Shown in pieces: positions 11,226-23,081 of a stretch of DNA of 64,000 bases. Position numbers and translations under genes: made by a program. The notes under the pieces were generated by a model. That model made no database searches. It was not told where the DNA came from and was given only the letters and a program-made list of their open reading frames with translations. Within the stretch, counting starts at the first letter, position 1, and every line of letters begins with the position of its first letter. Source of the DNA: Gnetum montanum (Eukaryota > Streptophyta > Gnetopsida > Gnetales > Gnetaceae); NCBI GenBank assembly GCA_015680685.1, contig MNCI01026977.1, forward strand, positions 12,109 through 76,108, in the 5' to 3' direction.

Positions 11226-11341
11226 AACAACTTATGTGCAATAAAAATTTTCTGGTAAGGCTCTGTAAAAAACTTATGTGCAATAAAAATTTTCTGTTCT
11301 GCTTTTGTTCTCGCTTCTTCTTGAGTTAAGTTGAGTTAAAA
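11226..11341 (+). repeat. Right terminal repeat of viral copy 2, with inner duplication
   Basis: The string acttatgtgcaataaaaatt occurs twice, near 11229 and 11272. The second copy is embedded in ggctctgtaaaaaactt, as at the left end. It ends with gttgagttaaaat before homology is lost. AATAAA lies in each copy. Confidence 0.65.
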
Positions 11342-13298
11342 TAGTTCCATTCTTTGCTTTGTTAATGAACTCTTTCACCATACCACCTACATTTACTTGT
11401 ATTAGCAAATGTTAGATATTCTCAAGCATACTAAAACCCTAAAACTTCATGGCATATTTAAATGAGATTTTAATCAACAACAAAAAAATTACTATTAGCC
11501 ATATATTATAAATATATACTTATTATTTAGCAAAGAGAATCTTTTCTTTTTCTTTTTCTTGGCATAAATAGTTGTTAAATTTGAAATTTTGTATTAGCTT
11601 GTTGATATACACTTTCAAATCCTTGTTCATTAAAATCATTACATACCCATAACAATTCCAATAACAAAGTTCATTATATGCTCTAATTTATTTTCTATGA
11701 CAAAGTCCATGTAATTAACCTCTTAGCTACTAGTTTAGCTATATATTTAGGATATACATCTATTATTTGGCCTAGAGAATCTTTTTCTTCTTGAAGTTAA
11801 CAAAATACAATTTGTTAAAAATTGATTTTTAGGTAAAAATATGAAAAATCAATATTAAATAATTATTGCAATGACAACTATTAAGCCTTAAATTTTGTGT
11901 TGGTAATTGACCATTACAATGATATGTATATATATAACAAACTCATATATATACTCAACATTGGAATACAATAATTATTTATTTTTCATGACAAAGTGCA
12001 ACCAATTAGCCTCACCAAAAAAAATCAAGATATTCTATAATTATTCTTTCCTTCTTTAACATGCTCCCCTAGTCATGCAAATATATACTCTTGCAACAAG
12101 AGTAAATGAATCTTGGTTTTCAAAACCATTAAGAATCAACTAAGCCAAACAAACACACCTGAAAAGCAACCAAATGTGTTTTTACAAATTAAAAATAATT
12201 CAACTCTTAAAAGAAAACTTTATATCATAACAAGTAATTATCTTTAGAAATAAAATGAAACTAAGGTTTTATTGTGTCCAAAGGCCCAAAGGATCTATTG
12301 GATAAACAATATATTTGCATTATGAAAATTAAATATCTACTCAATAACAGATGATTAGCCTGCCCCTAGATGTAAAAAGAATAAATCATATAAACTTTTT
12401 TGCTACAATATTATATTTTTGTCTCAAATCTTTTAGTCGACCACCGACCGTCCGATTCTATAAATCTATAAAAGAAGAAAAACATGCTACTTTTCCACAA
12501 AATCTCCTGAATTACATAGCCTACATGTATGTTTTCTGTGGGAACTTGCATCAATCTTCCATTGTCTATTCTAAAAGGATGTATAAAAATCGATGCATTC
12601 AACATCTCATTAGAAGTACAAAAATAAAAATCACATAATTTTGTTTCTCGAGAACTCATTGGCTGACGACATTTTCATCTCAGCTAAGTATGCAAAGGAT
12701 TCGCCCAACGTGAATATGAGAACCATAGTTGAATTTGAGAACCGTGGGTGAACTCAAGATTCTTAAAATTCTCCTATTTACTCAAGGTAGGAGGGATAAG
12801 AGTCCATAAGCCTTTCAATATAAAGGCTTATTTTATCCAATCCAGTTCCTCTTTCCAATGTAACAACCAGAGAACTTACCAACCCACCTGTTAATCATAT
12901 GAACTACGGTAATAGTCCACTCATTAGCAGTAAAATTTAATTAGCTTTTGCATAGTGATAGATCATAATATTCATTTTTCTTAAGACCGTACATAGAATA
13001 AACCATGAAGCAATGCTGAGACCATACATAGAATAAACCATGGGGCAATGCTACCATGAATATAACATCATTGAGGTATAGCTTGTAAGCATAACATAAA
13101 TGACGCATAACTCGTAGTGAAACTCGTTACTTCCATGCAATCTCAACAAGTTTGGAGAGAAAAGAATTATATAAAATAAAAAGAAGTAGGTTCTCATCTT
13201 CTCCGCATGAACATGATAAAATACCTTCATTTTTCAGTTTCGCACTAATCCTCTATAGACAGCTTTTTAACCATTGCAATATTAAAATATGGAAGAAT
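11342..13298. other. AT-rich intergenic DNA, no gene recognised
   Basis: Overlapping open frames on both strands at 12351-12659 resemble no family I know. Two diverged direct repeats of about 50 bases lie near 11500-11550 and 11730-11790 (atatttatac-like text followed by agagaatcttttt). The part closest to 13600 may hold the 3' UTR of the reductase gene, but no poly(A) site can be fixed. Confidence 0.4.
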
Positions 13299-13366
13299 CC
13301 AAAACTTGTGTGATTAACCATGGAAACACCCAAAACTTGTGTGATTAACCATGGAAACACCCAAAA
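13299..13366. repeat. 31-bp tandem duplication downstream of the reductase
   Basis: The unit beginning ccaaaacttgtgtgattaac occurs at 13299 and 13330, and a third partial copy starts at 13361. It lies about 280 bases beyond the stop codon of the reductase gene and may be in its 3' UTR. Confidence 0.75.
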
Positions 13367-13637
13367 CAGAGGTAGATTTCATTAAGAAGCCTAAACAAAA
13401 GTAATAATGTGTGTGATATTCTTCTCTGCCTACTTCAACCACCATTATCAAATTCAGCGTATGAGTTACTAAAGAGCATTGATAGGCCGAAGCATATTTC
13501 AAATCAAAAGGAAACAAGTGATTGGGTTGCACCGTATTTTTATGGTACCCAGACGGGCATTTCCACCAACAACCCAAAAAATAGGTAAATTCAAAATCAG
13601 ATTTTAAAATCTTCAGAGAGTAACAACTACCATGATT

Positions 13638-16600
13638 TCAAAACTGGAATTGCATATCCTTGGAGTACCCAAGTTCATCAAGGTGACTTGCCATAGCTTT
13701 ATTCATTGGAGGAGGACCGCATCTCAAGATCTGCGGAAAATAAAGTTAAGTGTTTCCATATTTCACCCAATACAAAGAGATAGAAAAGGAGAAAAGAAGA
13801 TAAATTACAAATCGGATACCTTTATGTCAGCAGCAGGAGGAGGGCAATGATCTTGAATCATCTGTTTAGTAATAAATCCAACTCCGCCAGTCCAGGATTC
13901 CGGTGGCTGGCCCATCAAATGGAAGAAAATCAAATAAAACTAAGATATCCAACCATTATATATATATATATAAAAAGTAAACATATTTAAGCATCAATAG
14001 ATGCTGGTTTAAGGTCAGCTACCTGGTTCAGGACATGGTACACCTTAAACCGGCCAGGATTGTTTTTCACCATTGAATCAAGCTCATCCTATTACAATAA
14101 AAATGGTTACTTTATTAGGTAGTTTCTAAATCCATAGTTGGAACCACATAGTGGCTTTGACATAAACATGACAAGAAAATGCAACAAACACCAAACAGCA
14201 ACCCAGAAAAAAGGTATTTTCCATGGGCATTACAAGATAATACATTTTCTAAATTTTTTCATATCCTATACAGCTAGTTCTAGTTTTTAAGAAATAATGC
14301 AATCATATGGAAAAGCTGGAAGCTTGACCGATACTTGAATATAAAGAACTGCAAATAGGGATCACCTTCAATAGAATATCCTCAAAAGTAACATTCCCAT
14401 AGATCAAGAAAACATTGGTCTTATCATTTGGATTTTCCAAAATAGCTCTGGCCACCTGTAATTTTAGAAGGTAAGGAAATCCTCAATCTCGTAAAAACTC
14501 TAAATCTCAGTATTCAACAGCTGACAGCAAGGAAACCACAGTTAAAAAAAAAATTAAAATGAACCTGATACATAGGAGTGATGCCTGAGCCACCTGCAAG
14601 CATTCCAAAAGCTCTGACTTCACCTGGTGTATACTTAAAACGTCCCTGAAATTATAACACCACATTACAGTAAACCAAATGTCAAATTAGTAATAGCAAA
14701 GCTTCACAATGTTTGAAGGAAAGATTACTACCTAGAAGGTTAGGGAACAAAATAAGACATGTCTAAGATGGCAGCATCTTAAGAAATACCTTTTGGTTCT
14801 TTTAGAATTCCAGTGAACAAAAAATCCCAGTACTTAATTACAATATTGATCTACCAATTTGCAAACAGAATAGGTAGAACTATAACCTAGGGGCCATCAT
14901 TTGGAATGATAATCCGGGGTTCATTTCTTAGGCTGTAACCTAGGGGCCATCACTTGGAATGGTAATCCAAGGTTCATTTCTTAGGTTGTAAGACCTGGGT
15001 TCAGGACACACAGGTTAGCATTTCAGTCATCTGCCCTAATATGTAGAACTATAACCTGGACAAAAGCTCAACAAAAGAATGAAATAAATAGATGAGACCT
15101 TAGGGCCTTTTACAAACAAATATTCTCCCTCCTCTAAATTGCGAAAATGATGAGACATTCTTCCCTGTGGATACATCTGCAAACATGCCCAATTCAACCA
15201 AGTATTACTCCACGGTCTGCTTGCTATGTGTGCATAAAATGGAATAACAACTAGTAAGGGAACAGTACTCACTTTAATCACAAGTTCAAAGTACCCAATA
15301 TCAGAATCAAGAGTAATGGGAGTATAAGGCTTAAAGACTTCTTGCCCTTCTGCATCTTTTCCACTGCATACTCCCAACGAATATGATAGTTAGCTATAAG
15401 AAAGTTTCGGTTATATAACAACGGTATTAGGTAATTCCTATCATATAAACCAGAAAAGAAAAAACGTGTAAAACAGAGGAGACCTAAGAAAAAACGTGTA
15501 AAATGGAACTTACAGGCAACTTATGTGTTGTCCGATTGGAAGACCTAAGACAGATGTGGGAGTTGGAAGTGCGAATCGGAATTTGGCCACATTGTGACTC
15601 AATTGGGTTCGTTTAACCAGCTTGAACTTCTTCCAATTTTCCGGGTCCAGGCATACTGAAAATTGCACATTTATTCAATTTCGTAAGATAAATGCACGTC
15701 TGATTACCGAAACCCTTAAGAACAAATTCAAGCAATTTCACAGATTGGAATCCTCCGTCCATGCCAACGGAAAGCCATAACGTGAAGCAATAAACAAATG
15801 TAAAGAAAAAATTCACAGTTGCGAAGATAAATTTAGAAGAATTTACAATAGAAAGTGTAAAAATTTGCGAGCGTTCGATCCCAAAACAGCAACCTTCTAG
15901 ATATTATACCAACAAAAGAAGCCCTGTAAATCTGAACAAATAAGCTTATCTCATCCAAAAAGAAATTTATGGGTAAACATACTCACGAATTTTTCAAACA
16001 TGTCATCAATGTATCTGTGACATACGTTCGATAAGCAAAAACGTTTTCAGCTAACATCAATAACCACTCATCTGAGAAGTTTACATCCCCAAAAATGAGA
16101 AACAGTAGATCAGATAACTTCAACTATAAAGCAATTAAAGAGCTCAAGCATTTCGATTTACGAACAGTATTATGATTACTATGAAACAAAATACTTAAAA
16201 AATATAATTTCTTCATCCTAATCAGCATTCTTGAGACATTAGATCCCGCGAACATTCCTTCCCTTTGACGACCAAAAGATGCACTTTTCAGAGCGCAGTA
16301 TTTAACAATAAAAGCAATTGCTGGACAACCCAAAACGAACAGTATTATGATTACTTTGAAACAAATACTTAAAAAATATAGTTTCTTCATCCTAATCAGC
16401 ATTCTTAAGACATTAGATCCCGCGAACGTTCCTACCCTTTAACAACCAAAAGATGCACTTTCCAAAGCGCAATATTTAACAATAAAAGCAATCGCTGAAC
16501 AACACAAAACTTAGCTCCAGGAACAGCATCACACTATCAGCAACGTCAATTACAAAATTTAACTAATGCGAATGCTAATCATACAAGTACATGTGAAAGA

Positions 16601-16775
16601 GCGACGCGACAAAATTTCTATCAAAGCCCTTGATTTGACGATAAAGAAACGTACCCTTGGATTTGCTAGAGGAAAGGAGGTAGAAAGTTCCAGCAGCAAG
16701 AGCAACGACAGCCACAGCGGCAGCTCCCAATAGTTGGGGATTCTCCATAAGCGATTCCAGACTCACAGAATTCAT
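13638..16775 (-). CDS. CBR1: NADH-cytochrome b5 reductase, nine exons, intact
   Basis: Transfers electrons from NADH through FAD to cytochrome b5 for lipid desaturation and related reactions at the ER or outer mitochondrial membrane. Exons (minus): 16655-16775, 15514-15655, 15273-15363, 15099-15176, 14565-14645, 14366-14455, 14023-14088, 13820-13906, 13638-13730. All introns are GT-AG and phases join cleanly to give 282 residues; Arabidopsis CBR1 is about the same length. Seen: N-terminal membrane anchor (residues about 15-36, Ala/Val-rich), FAD motif KPYTP (99-103), GRMSHHF (123-129), nucleotide-binding GGSGITPM (162-169), CGPPPM (256-261) and C-terminal FQF. The start is the first ATG after an in-frame TGA upstream. 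No stop or frameshift is seen, so it is probably functional. It is the only intact cellular gene in the window. Confidence 0.95.
13952..13973. repeat. TA microsatellite in reductase intron
   Basis: A run of about ten TA dinucleotides in the intron between exons 7 and 8. Confidence 0.8.
14880..14985. repeat. 53-bp tandem duplication in intron 4
   Basis: Units starting at 14880 and 14933 both read ctRtaacctaggggccatca and end in ttcatttcttagg. They differ at a few positions. The repeat lies in the intron between exons 4 and 5 and does not touch splice sites. Confidence 0.8.
16160..16509. repeat. 175-bp tandem duplication in intron 1
   Basis: The block starting acgaacagtattatgattac at 16160 recurs at 16335 with about 90 percent identity by eye and one small indel. 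It makes up a third of the roughly 1-kb first intron. Confidence 0.85.
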
Positions 16776-17100
16776 GGCTTCCACTACTGTGTCTCTGCCC
16801 ACCTCTCCACTGTTGCGACGCGATCAATGTGCCGTTGAGACAGATTTAAGGAGGCATGGCTTCTGTTACAGCTATTGACGTCTCTACCAATCCACAGCAC
16901 GCACGCTTACGTTGACGTCCCGGACACAATCCAACCAACCCCGATCTGGCCACCGTACCTAACACAGAACGCCTCTGGTTTTGTTTTGCTTCGAATGGTT
17001 TTCTTTTACCACCGGTGGTAGTTGTGGTTCATGATAGGACCTTTATCTTGGTTTGGTTTTAGTGAGAGGTGGTTTTCCTTTGGTTGACCAGGATTTGCAA
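16776..17100 (-). promoter_or_regulatory. Probable promoter and 5' UTR of the reductase gene
   Basis: Immediately upstream of the ATG at 16775. It is less AT-rich than its surroundings, with several ACGT cores (near 16879, 16911 and 16916) of the kind bound by plant bZIP factors. A perfect 14-bp palindrome, TACCACCGGTGGTA, lies at 17007-17020. No clear TATA box is seen close to the gene. A TATATATAG string on the minus strand at about 17154-17163 is rather far. Confidence 0.45.
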
Positions 17101-17355
17101 AGGAGTAACAGTAGTATGTTTGATAAGAATTTCCAAATAAGAGGTTGCATAGGCTATATATAGTCGACATGATAATTTAGAAGAATTAGAGAAGATTATA
17201 ATGATGTTTTATTATGATTGGAATTGGTAACCTCTTGCCTATCATTAGCAAGAATTCAGTTTTAGGAATGAAAAAGTTCAATTTTAGAAAATATAATTAA
17301 CTATCATATTAGGTAAGACACAAGAAGTCTTAACTACTAGAAACTATACATTAAG
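17101..17355. other. Flank between reductase promoter and element A
   Basis: AT-rich, with no gene recognised. It ends with ttaag (17351-17355), the left target-site copy of element A. Confidence 0.4.
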
Positions 17356-18221
17356 TGATGAGTGGCAAGGTACCACTATGCTCAACCATACAAATCACAA
17401 GCGTTCATGCACAATCCAATCAAATTCCATGGATGGGACTAGTTGTGGCATTTAGATCGCTATGCTTTGATTGCAGTTCGTTGTCTTTCCGCTTGGACTA
17501 GTGGTAGCTTTGTCATGTATGGTTTAGTCCAAAGTGAGGTGTATGATGTTATCTAATTTCTACGCTACCCCTAATGATGAAAAAGAGATAAATTAATTAA
17601 ACTAGTGAGTAATGGAAAACAAGATCTAAACTAGCCTATGTCGATGAGTATCTGCACTTAATCATTTGTACACATCTTGGACTTTGTGATGCTACTTCTA
17701 GGATTGCCAAGCGTACATCACTGGCTGTGCCAAATGATACACCTCTAGATTACGAAGTATCTACACTTAAACCCTCGTGATTAAGGCATACACATTCTAC
17801 TTAATAATAGGAATAGTAAATAACAATAAATGAAAATATTTAACTAAAGAAAGTAGCAAATAAAGAAAGCAACAATAATCTAAGTGGATGTTGCAATGAT
17901 GGGAGTAATCTTGATCTTTATTGCCAATCATGTAACATGTCCAAATATGTCACACTCCAACAAAGGTGTCGTATGATTACAAACATCACACTGCAAGCAT
18001 GCATTGGGAATAATAGACCTTAAAGAGAAGAAACTAAAAACTAAACTATTTCTCTGACTACTATCTCATCTGAGTACCCTAAGCACCATATTTATAGGCA
18101 AAACCTAGATGAGGCAACATTGGGTATCCAACGTTGCTTATTGGCTCCGATGTCAAATACGTGGTGTCGGGGCTCTAACATTGCATATTTGATGTCAAGG
18201 CCTTACAATGGTATCTCATCA
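17356..18221 (-). repeat. 3' LTR of element A
   Basis: 866 bp, ends TGATGAG/CTCATCA. On the minus strand a TATA box (CCTATAAATA, about 18087-18096) follows a stretch of short inverted words such as aacgttgg and ccaatgttg. It matches 25706-26541 throughout, with small indels. Confidence 0.85.
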
Positions 18222-18236
18222 TACCCCCATGACTGA
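18222..18236 (-). promoter_or_regulatory. Polypurine tract of element A
   Basis: Reads cagtcatgggggta on the minus strand directly before the LTR start. The same motif precedes the 3' LTR of element E (58474-58488). It would prime plus-strand synthesis. Confidence 0.75.
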
Positions 18237-18439
18237 ATGAAAACTCATCCTCAAGTGAAACAAAATGAGGAACATGTTCTTTACAAAATATTTGTAGGTA
18301 TGGGATTATTGACTAACTCAAACAATGAACAAAAGAATTGACTCTTTGCATGCAGTAGTGGTGCAGTACAAAAATGAGACACATTATAACAAAACAAAAT
18401 AAAATAAAAATAAGACCAATAAGCTCATGTGATGCCTAG

Positions 18440-21158
18440 AGGTGGTGGCTCTTCCATCAGTTGCTTCCCTTTGTCACCAGGCCACTGAAATTTGTAACGA
18501 TTGAGCAAGGCCTATAATTTTTCTTCCTCCATCCATGGGTCGTGCACCATCCAAGATGTTATGCCAACATGTGTTGGAACTAATACATCCCAAGGACATG
18601 GCAATTGCGGAAACATTTGATTTGCCTTTACATACCATGTTGCAAACTACTGTCATTCTTCCTCGAAAGTCCTAGCTTTGTTCCTAAGCTCATGGTAATC
18701 TGTCAATCTCTATGCTAGGTTCGAGGCTACATCCTTTTGTCCCTGATAACTAGCCTTAACCACCTCTAACTATGATTTTTCCACCTACAACTTTTGCAAA
18801 GCATCTTTTCGATCCGCAAACTCTTTCTCATACAAAGCATAGGTAGTCTCCACTTGTTTCTTCAACTCACTTCAGGGATGACCTGCTATTAACATGGCAA
18901 GGTTGGCATATCTAAGGTTATCCAACACCATGTATTCCTTTAAATCTCTATTTGCAAGTCCTTGTTTTTTTACTTCTGCTTGTTGGACCATGGCATGGCT
19001 ATCTAAGATGGTCTACCACTCAAAATTTTGTGCTGACAAGGAGCTAATGTGGGCCTTGGCCATCTTGATTTCTTTTTCATTGATTTCCTTGTACATGCCA
19101 ACTTGGTCATGGAAGTGCTCTTTTAGTTTTTCATGCTTTTTGACCTCATTCTACCACATGTTGATTTTGATTGTTGACTTTTGGTGAATAACACATACCT
19201 CCTTCATGGAGAGGGTTCTATTTTCCTGAGCCAATCTATTCATATCCTGGTTGACCCTCACCAGTTATTCTCGTAATTGGTAGATACTTTCTTCTAAGAT
19301 GTTCTTTTGTTTTTCCACAGTGGTTAACCTAGAATTCTCTACAATGAGCTACTTATTTTCTTCTTGGATAGTGGTCAATGCCTTTTTATATGCATGAGAT
19401 TACATGTTTGTAGCAAAGGAATTGCAAACTGTTGTCTCTTTCTCTCATGCTATAGCTACTCTCTCCTTTGCTAGCTTGGTGAGCTCCTCTATCCTAAATT
19501 GCTCTAGTTGATCTAGAGCAACAAAATGGGTAGGATCCCCTCATTCCGCTCACACAACAACTAGCTCTTCTTGTAATCTCTATATCTTAGCTTCTGCATG
19601 TTTTGCCCTAACTTCTGTCATGACCAACTTTTCCTTTATGGTGATGAGGTTTGATTATGCTACAATGACATTGCTAGGGATGTTAAATAGAGTGGTCATC
19701 ACTTGACCTATCTGCAATAATTGATCAAGCACGTCCTCATGTACCATAGGAGTCATTGAGTTCCTGACCAACATTTGTGCATCTCTAGTTCTTACTAGAT
19801 CTGTTGGGGGCACAATAGGCACATTGAATGACTCTTTAATGTGATTGGTGATCACCTCTGCTACAACTACTACATCCTCATGTTGTAGCACCACAATTGT
19901 GGCACCTTCTTGGTTTCCAATGTCAATTGGAAGGATGTGATGTTTCCAAAGATTTGGTGTGATCATTGGGATCCCTCTCCTTCTAATTGTACTAAGATCT
20001 TCCCTCTTGTTGGATCAGTTGATACGATAGGCCATACAACATCATCCATGACTTGGAAGAGATTGGCCTTGTCCCTACTTCCCCAGCTGACTATTTCAGT
20101 GATCCTCTATAGGTGGCTCATCAATGGCTTATAATCTTGCGATGATGACAGTGGAGCTTGTGCTTGTGGACACTGTTTAGGCTCTTGGTGGATATTTGTT
20201 TGTAGCGTAGCCTCCTTCTCTACTTCTTGTTCTTTACTAGAATCTTTTTTTGGTTCTGTAGTTTTCAAGAGTTCTGTGAACGAGGAATGCTGAGCCTTCC
20301 TAGGAATATCATTGGTATATTCTAGGATCCTAGTGCACTTGCACAACTTTCTAATTAAGTAGGGAAATGGAAGTGTTGGTCTCCATGACTTCATTTCTTC
20401 GAACTGCCATTGGATTTCAGTGAAGTAATACTAGGAAAGGTTGGCTGAAAATTTTTCCATTAAAATGGCACTTCCTCTAGTCACATAAGTGAAGATTCGA
20501 TTAAGCCCTTTCATGGGAAATAGGTGGTATGTCCTAATCTTGAAGTAGATTTTATCCTCCAAAGTCATTTCATTATATGACTTGTCTTCTTTACCATATG
20601 CCCATCTCAACCATAGTTTCTTTATTTCAGGGTTGGATCTAGTGGACAGGTGAGCAATCTTAGCCTCTTCATTGGGCAGGTTGAGAGCTGTAGCAATGTC
20701 CTTGACTGAATAAGAGACAATCACCCCATAGATGTTAATAGTGGTGCCCTCATCTTTATTATGCTAGAATTGGTGGACTTCACCTAGGTACCATTCACCA
20801 CTGTTAGACAAGATAGGCCACAATGGGGTTGCTTTGAGTTGCATCTGCACTGCTTCTGAAGCAAACTCCATGAACTTACCAAAGTTCATTTCCACAATGA
20901 TCAAAGCCAATGTGGATTTTTCCAAAGTGGCAACAAGGTAGCTAGGGGGTAATGTGAGACATTGTCCCTATTCGAGGGCTGGTGTACTACCTCTCCTTAG
21001 GCCAATTGCCTAGTAGCAGGGGCCTCTTCATGAATACAGAAGAATTGGGCCTCCTACTCAGCATGTTCCTCATGTTCTCCTTATTGACCATGGCCACCAC
21101 ATGAATGCTTAGTGGATCTCTATGAGGGTTCACCTTGAGCATCTCTTTTTGGGGCCAT
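18440..21158 (-). pseudogene. ORF3 of element A, unknown protein with coiled coil
   Basis: The start, at 21158-21156 in the context TTGCAAATGGC, is shared with B, C and E. The N-terminal domain has the string SGEWYLGE, then HLSTRSN.....LWLRWA and ....LPFPYLIRKLC. A long Glu/Gln/Lys-rich region predicted as coiled coil follows. Open pieces are 20431-20724, 20107-20394 and 19655-19966. It aligns along its length with ORF3 of E (55408-58233). No transmembrane segment or signal peptide is seen, so it does not look like a classical envelope. Function unknown. Stops and frameshifts show decay. Confidence 0.65.
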
Positions 21159-23080
21159 TTGCAATTAAATAAAAACCAAGTGTTACCAAGGTTATGTTTG
21201 ATATCATCAATCAATTTATGCCTTACTCATAACCTTAGTTCATTAAGTTCATAATGCATATGATTGCAGGGTTAGGAAAATTTTCAAGAAAAATCCCCCA
21301 AAAAGTGTCTATCTCTTTCTACAACCCTTGCAATTAGTTTCCTTTTTCATTATATGTGGCTTATAATAATGGTTATGGGCCCATGGGTTAGAAAAATTAG
21401 TCTTATGGCATTACCATTAGTGATTTTTCATTATAATTCATAAGGTTTTCAACATTATTACCGTTATGATACCTTTTGGGTGATACCAAATTTCAACAAA
21501 TTGGCACATGTTTTGCATAAATGCACCCCTAATGACTAAGTTGAACACTTTGGGTTTAGATGGGTTTGAATGACATGTAAATCAGAGTGTTAGAGAGCTA
21601 GATATCACAAGTGGAAGATAGATGCATAGAGCTCTAAGTCACGAGAAAAAATTTCAACAAATCCCTTAGTAGTGAATAATGGAAATGAAGATCTGAGTAC
21701 CATAGGAGTTGTATTTGTAGCATTTTTGAGACCTAACATCAGGTACTCGATGTCAAGTACACAATGTTGAGGTCCAAATTTTTTGCATTTTATGGGGTCA
21801 ATGAACATGCACACTAAAGCTCTAGGATTGGTTGGAAGGTTTAAAGTAAAGTTTAGCATTTTGGATAAGTAAAAAATTAATTGGAAGCACCGAAAGTATG
21901 ATAGGGTGTAGTCGTTGATGTGAAAAACATTAGAATGAGCAAGAAAAAGGCATTGAAATTGAGGTTGGGATAGATCAATTTCATAATAAGGGAAACAATA
22001 AAATATATCAATTTGAGTGCTTAGAAGGTGAAAAATAGTGGGGTTATGTGAAACAAGTATAAGTTACAAAAGTTACACAAGTGGATCCTCCCCAAAGCAG
22101 GCTCTAGCCTATGATGCCCTTAGGTAACCACACCTATAATGTCTGTAGGCACTAAAGGGGTTGAATGTAACGCATAATTATGAAACAAAACACACACATT
22201 AAAACCACCAGATTGAGATAATAACTCTATGTTAAACAAAACCACAAGCTATGATCATTTGGACAATGAGATGAGATGGATCGTAGACGAGATTGCAGAC
22301 ATTGGGACATGAGGTGGCATACCATGGCCATAATGAAACCTCATGTTTTATGAATGGTTAAATAACCATATGTCCTTTCCAAGACTCAATTAAGTCCAAA
22401 TCCCATTTTAGTGATGCCACATTATTTCATCCCATTGGATGATAACCAGAAGACCATCAAAGTCACAAGGAGTAACAACACTTGGCATTTTGTCCAAGGA
22501 AGGAGCATTATTATGACATAATTATTGGTTTTTTTTTGAAGTTTTGAGAAGTTTCCAACCTTCAGGCAAGGGTACATGTCTTTCCAATGGAACTTGTAGA
22601 AATTTATTTAGTATCGTTTTAAGTTGCTCTTACTTCCATTTTTCATTAGATCTACAAGGATATGGTTACAACCTCATTAACATGATAGGACTTACAGAAG
22701 TGGCCAAAGAGAATCCACAAATCCCCTTGATGTTCATCCTTTACATTCTACCTTGGTTTTGTACTCTTCTATCAAGACACAATGATTATAGAATTATTAT
22801 TAGGTTGGATGATTATCATTATGACTAGAGTAAGAACCTCTTATTAACAAAATGGGTCGATGGATGTTGTGGTCTCAATGTTTGAATAATCATTTCCTTA
22901 TGACTCGACAACATAGAGAAAACATCACCTCATTGGGCAACATGATTATTTTATTCACAGGAAAGATTACAAAAGAAAATAAAAAAAATGCCTAGAAAAA
23001 TTGAAAAACTGAAATAAGAAATATGAAAAGGGCAAACAATTGTAAAACAAAAAGATAAAAAGCACTTAAAAATCCTGAGG
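21159..23080 (-). other. Inter-ORF spacer of element A with promoter-like module
   Basis: Non-coding region between gag and ORF3, homologous to the post-pol spacers of B, C and E. It includes the gtggatcctccccaaagYag block at about 22082, also found at 32420 and 37060. On the minus strand, short inverted words (21732-21772, including TGACATCGAGTACC) precede a TATA-like CTACAAATAC at 21711-21720, about 550 bases before the ORF3 ATG. That layout mirrors the element's own LTR promoter. Confidence 0.5.
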
Positions 23081-23081
23081 G

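Larger units (their letters stand above)
5042..11341 (+). mobile_element. Endogenous caulimovirid copy 2, near full length, with terminal repeats
   Basis: In order on the plus strand: short terminal repeat, tRNA-Met primer site, movement protein, coat protein, zinc knuckle, protease, RT, RNase H, a further downstream ORF and a second terminal repeat. The repeats (5042-5138 and about 11262-11341) share the aaaacttRtgtgcaataaaa string and the gttgagttaaaat end. This is as expected for a terminally redundant pregenomic-RNA copy. It is about 6.3 kb, with deletions (for example inside RT/RNase H near 10045) and many stops. It is a fossil and cannot encode a working polyprotein. Confidence 0.85.

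Noticed and set aside
12351-12659. Overlapping open frames of 82-95 codons on both strands
   Set aside because: Neither shows a known motif, and the antisense overlap in AT-rich DNA fits chance.
15613-15816. Minus-strand frame at exon 2 of the reductase as a separate small gene
   Set aside because: It is an out-of-frame read across the intron 1/exon 2 border. The true exon is 15514-15655.
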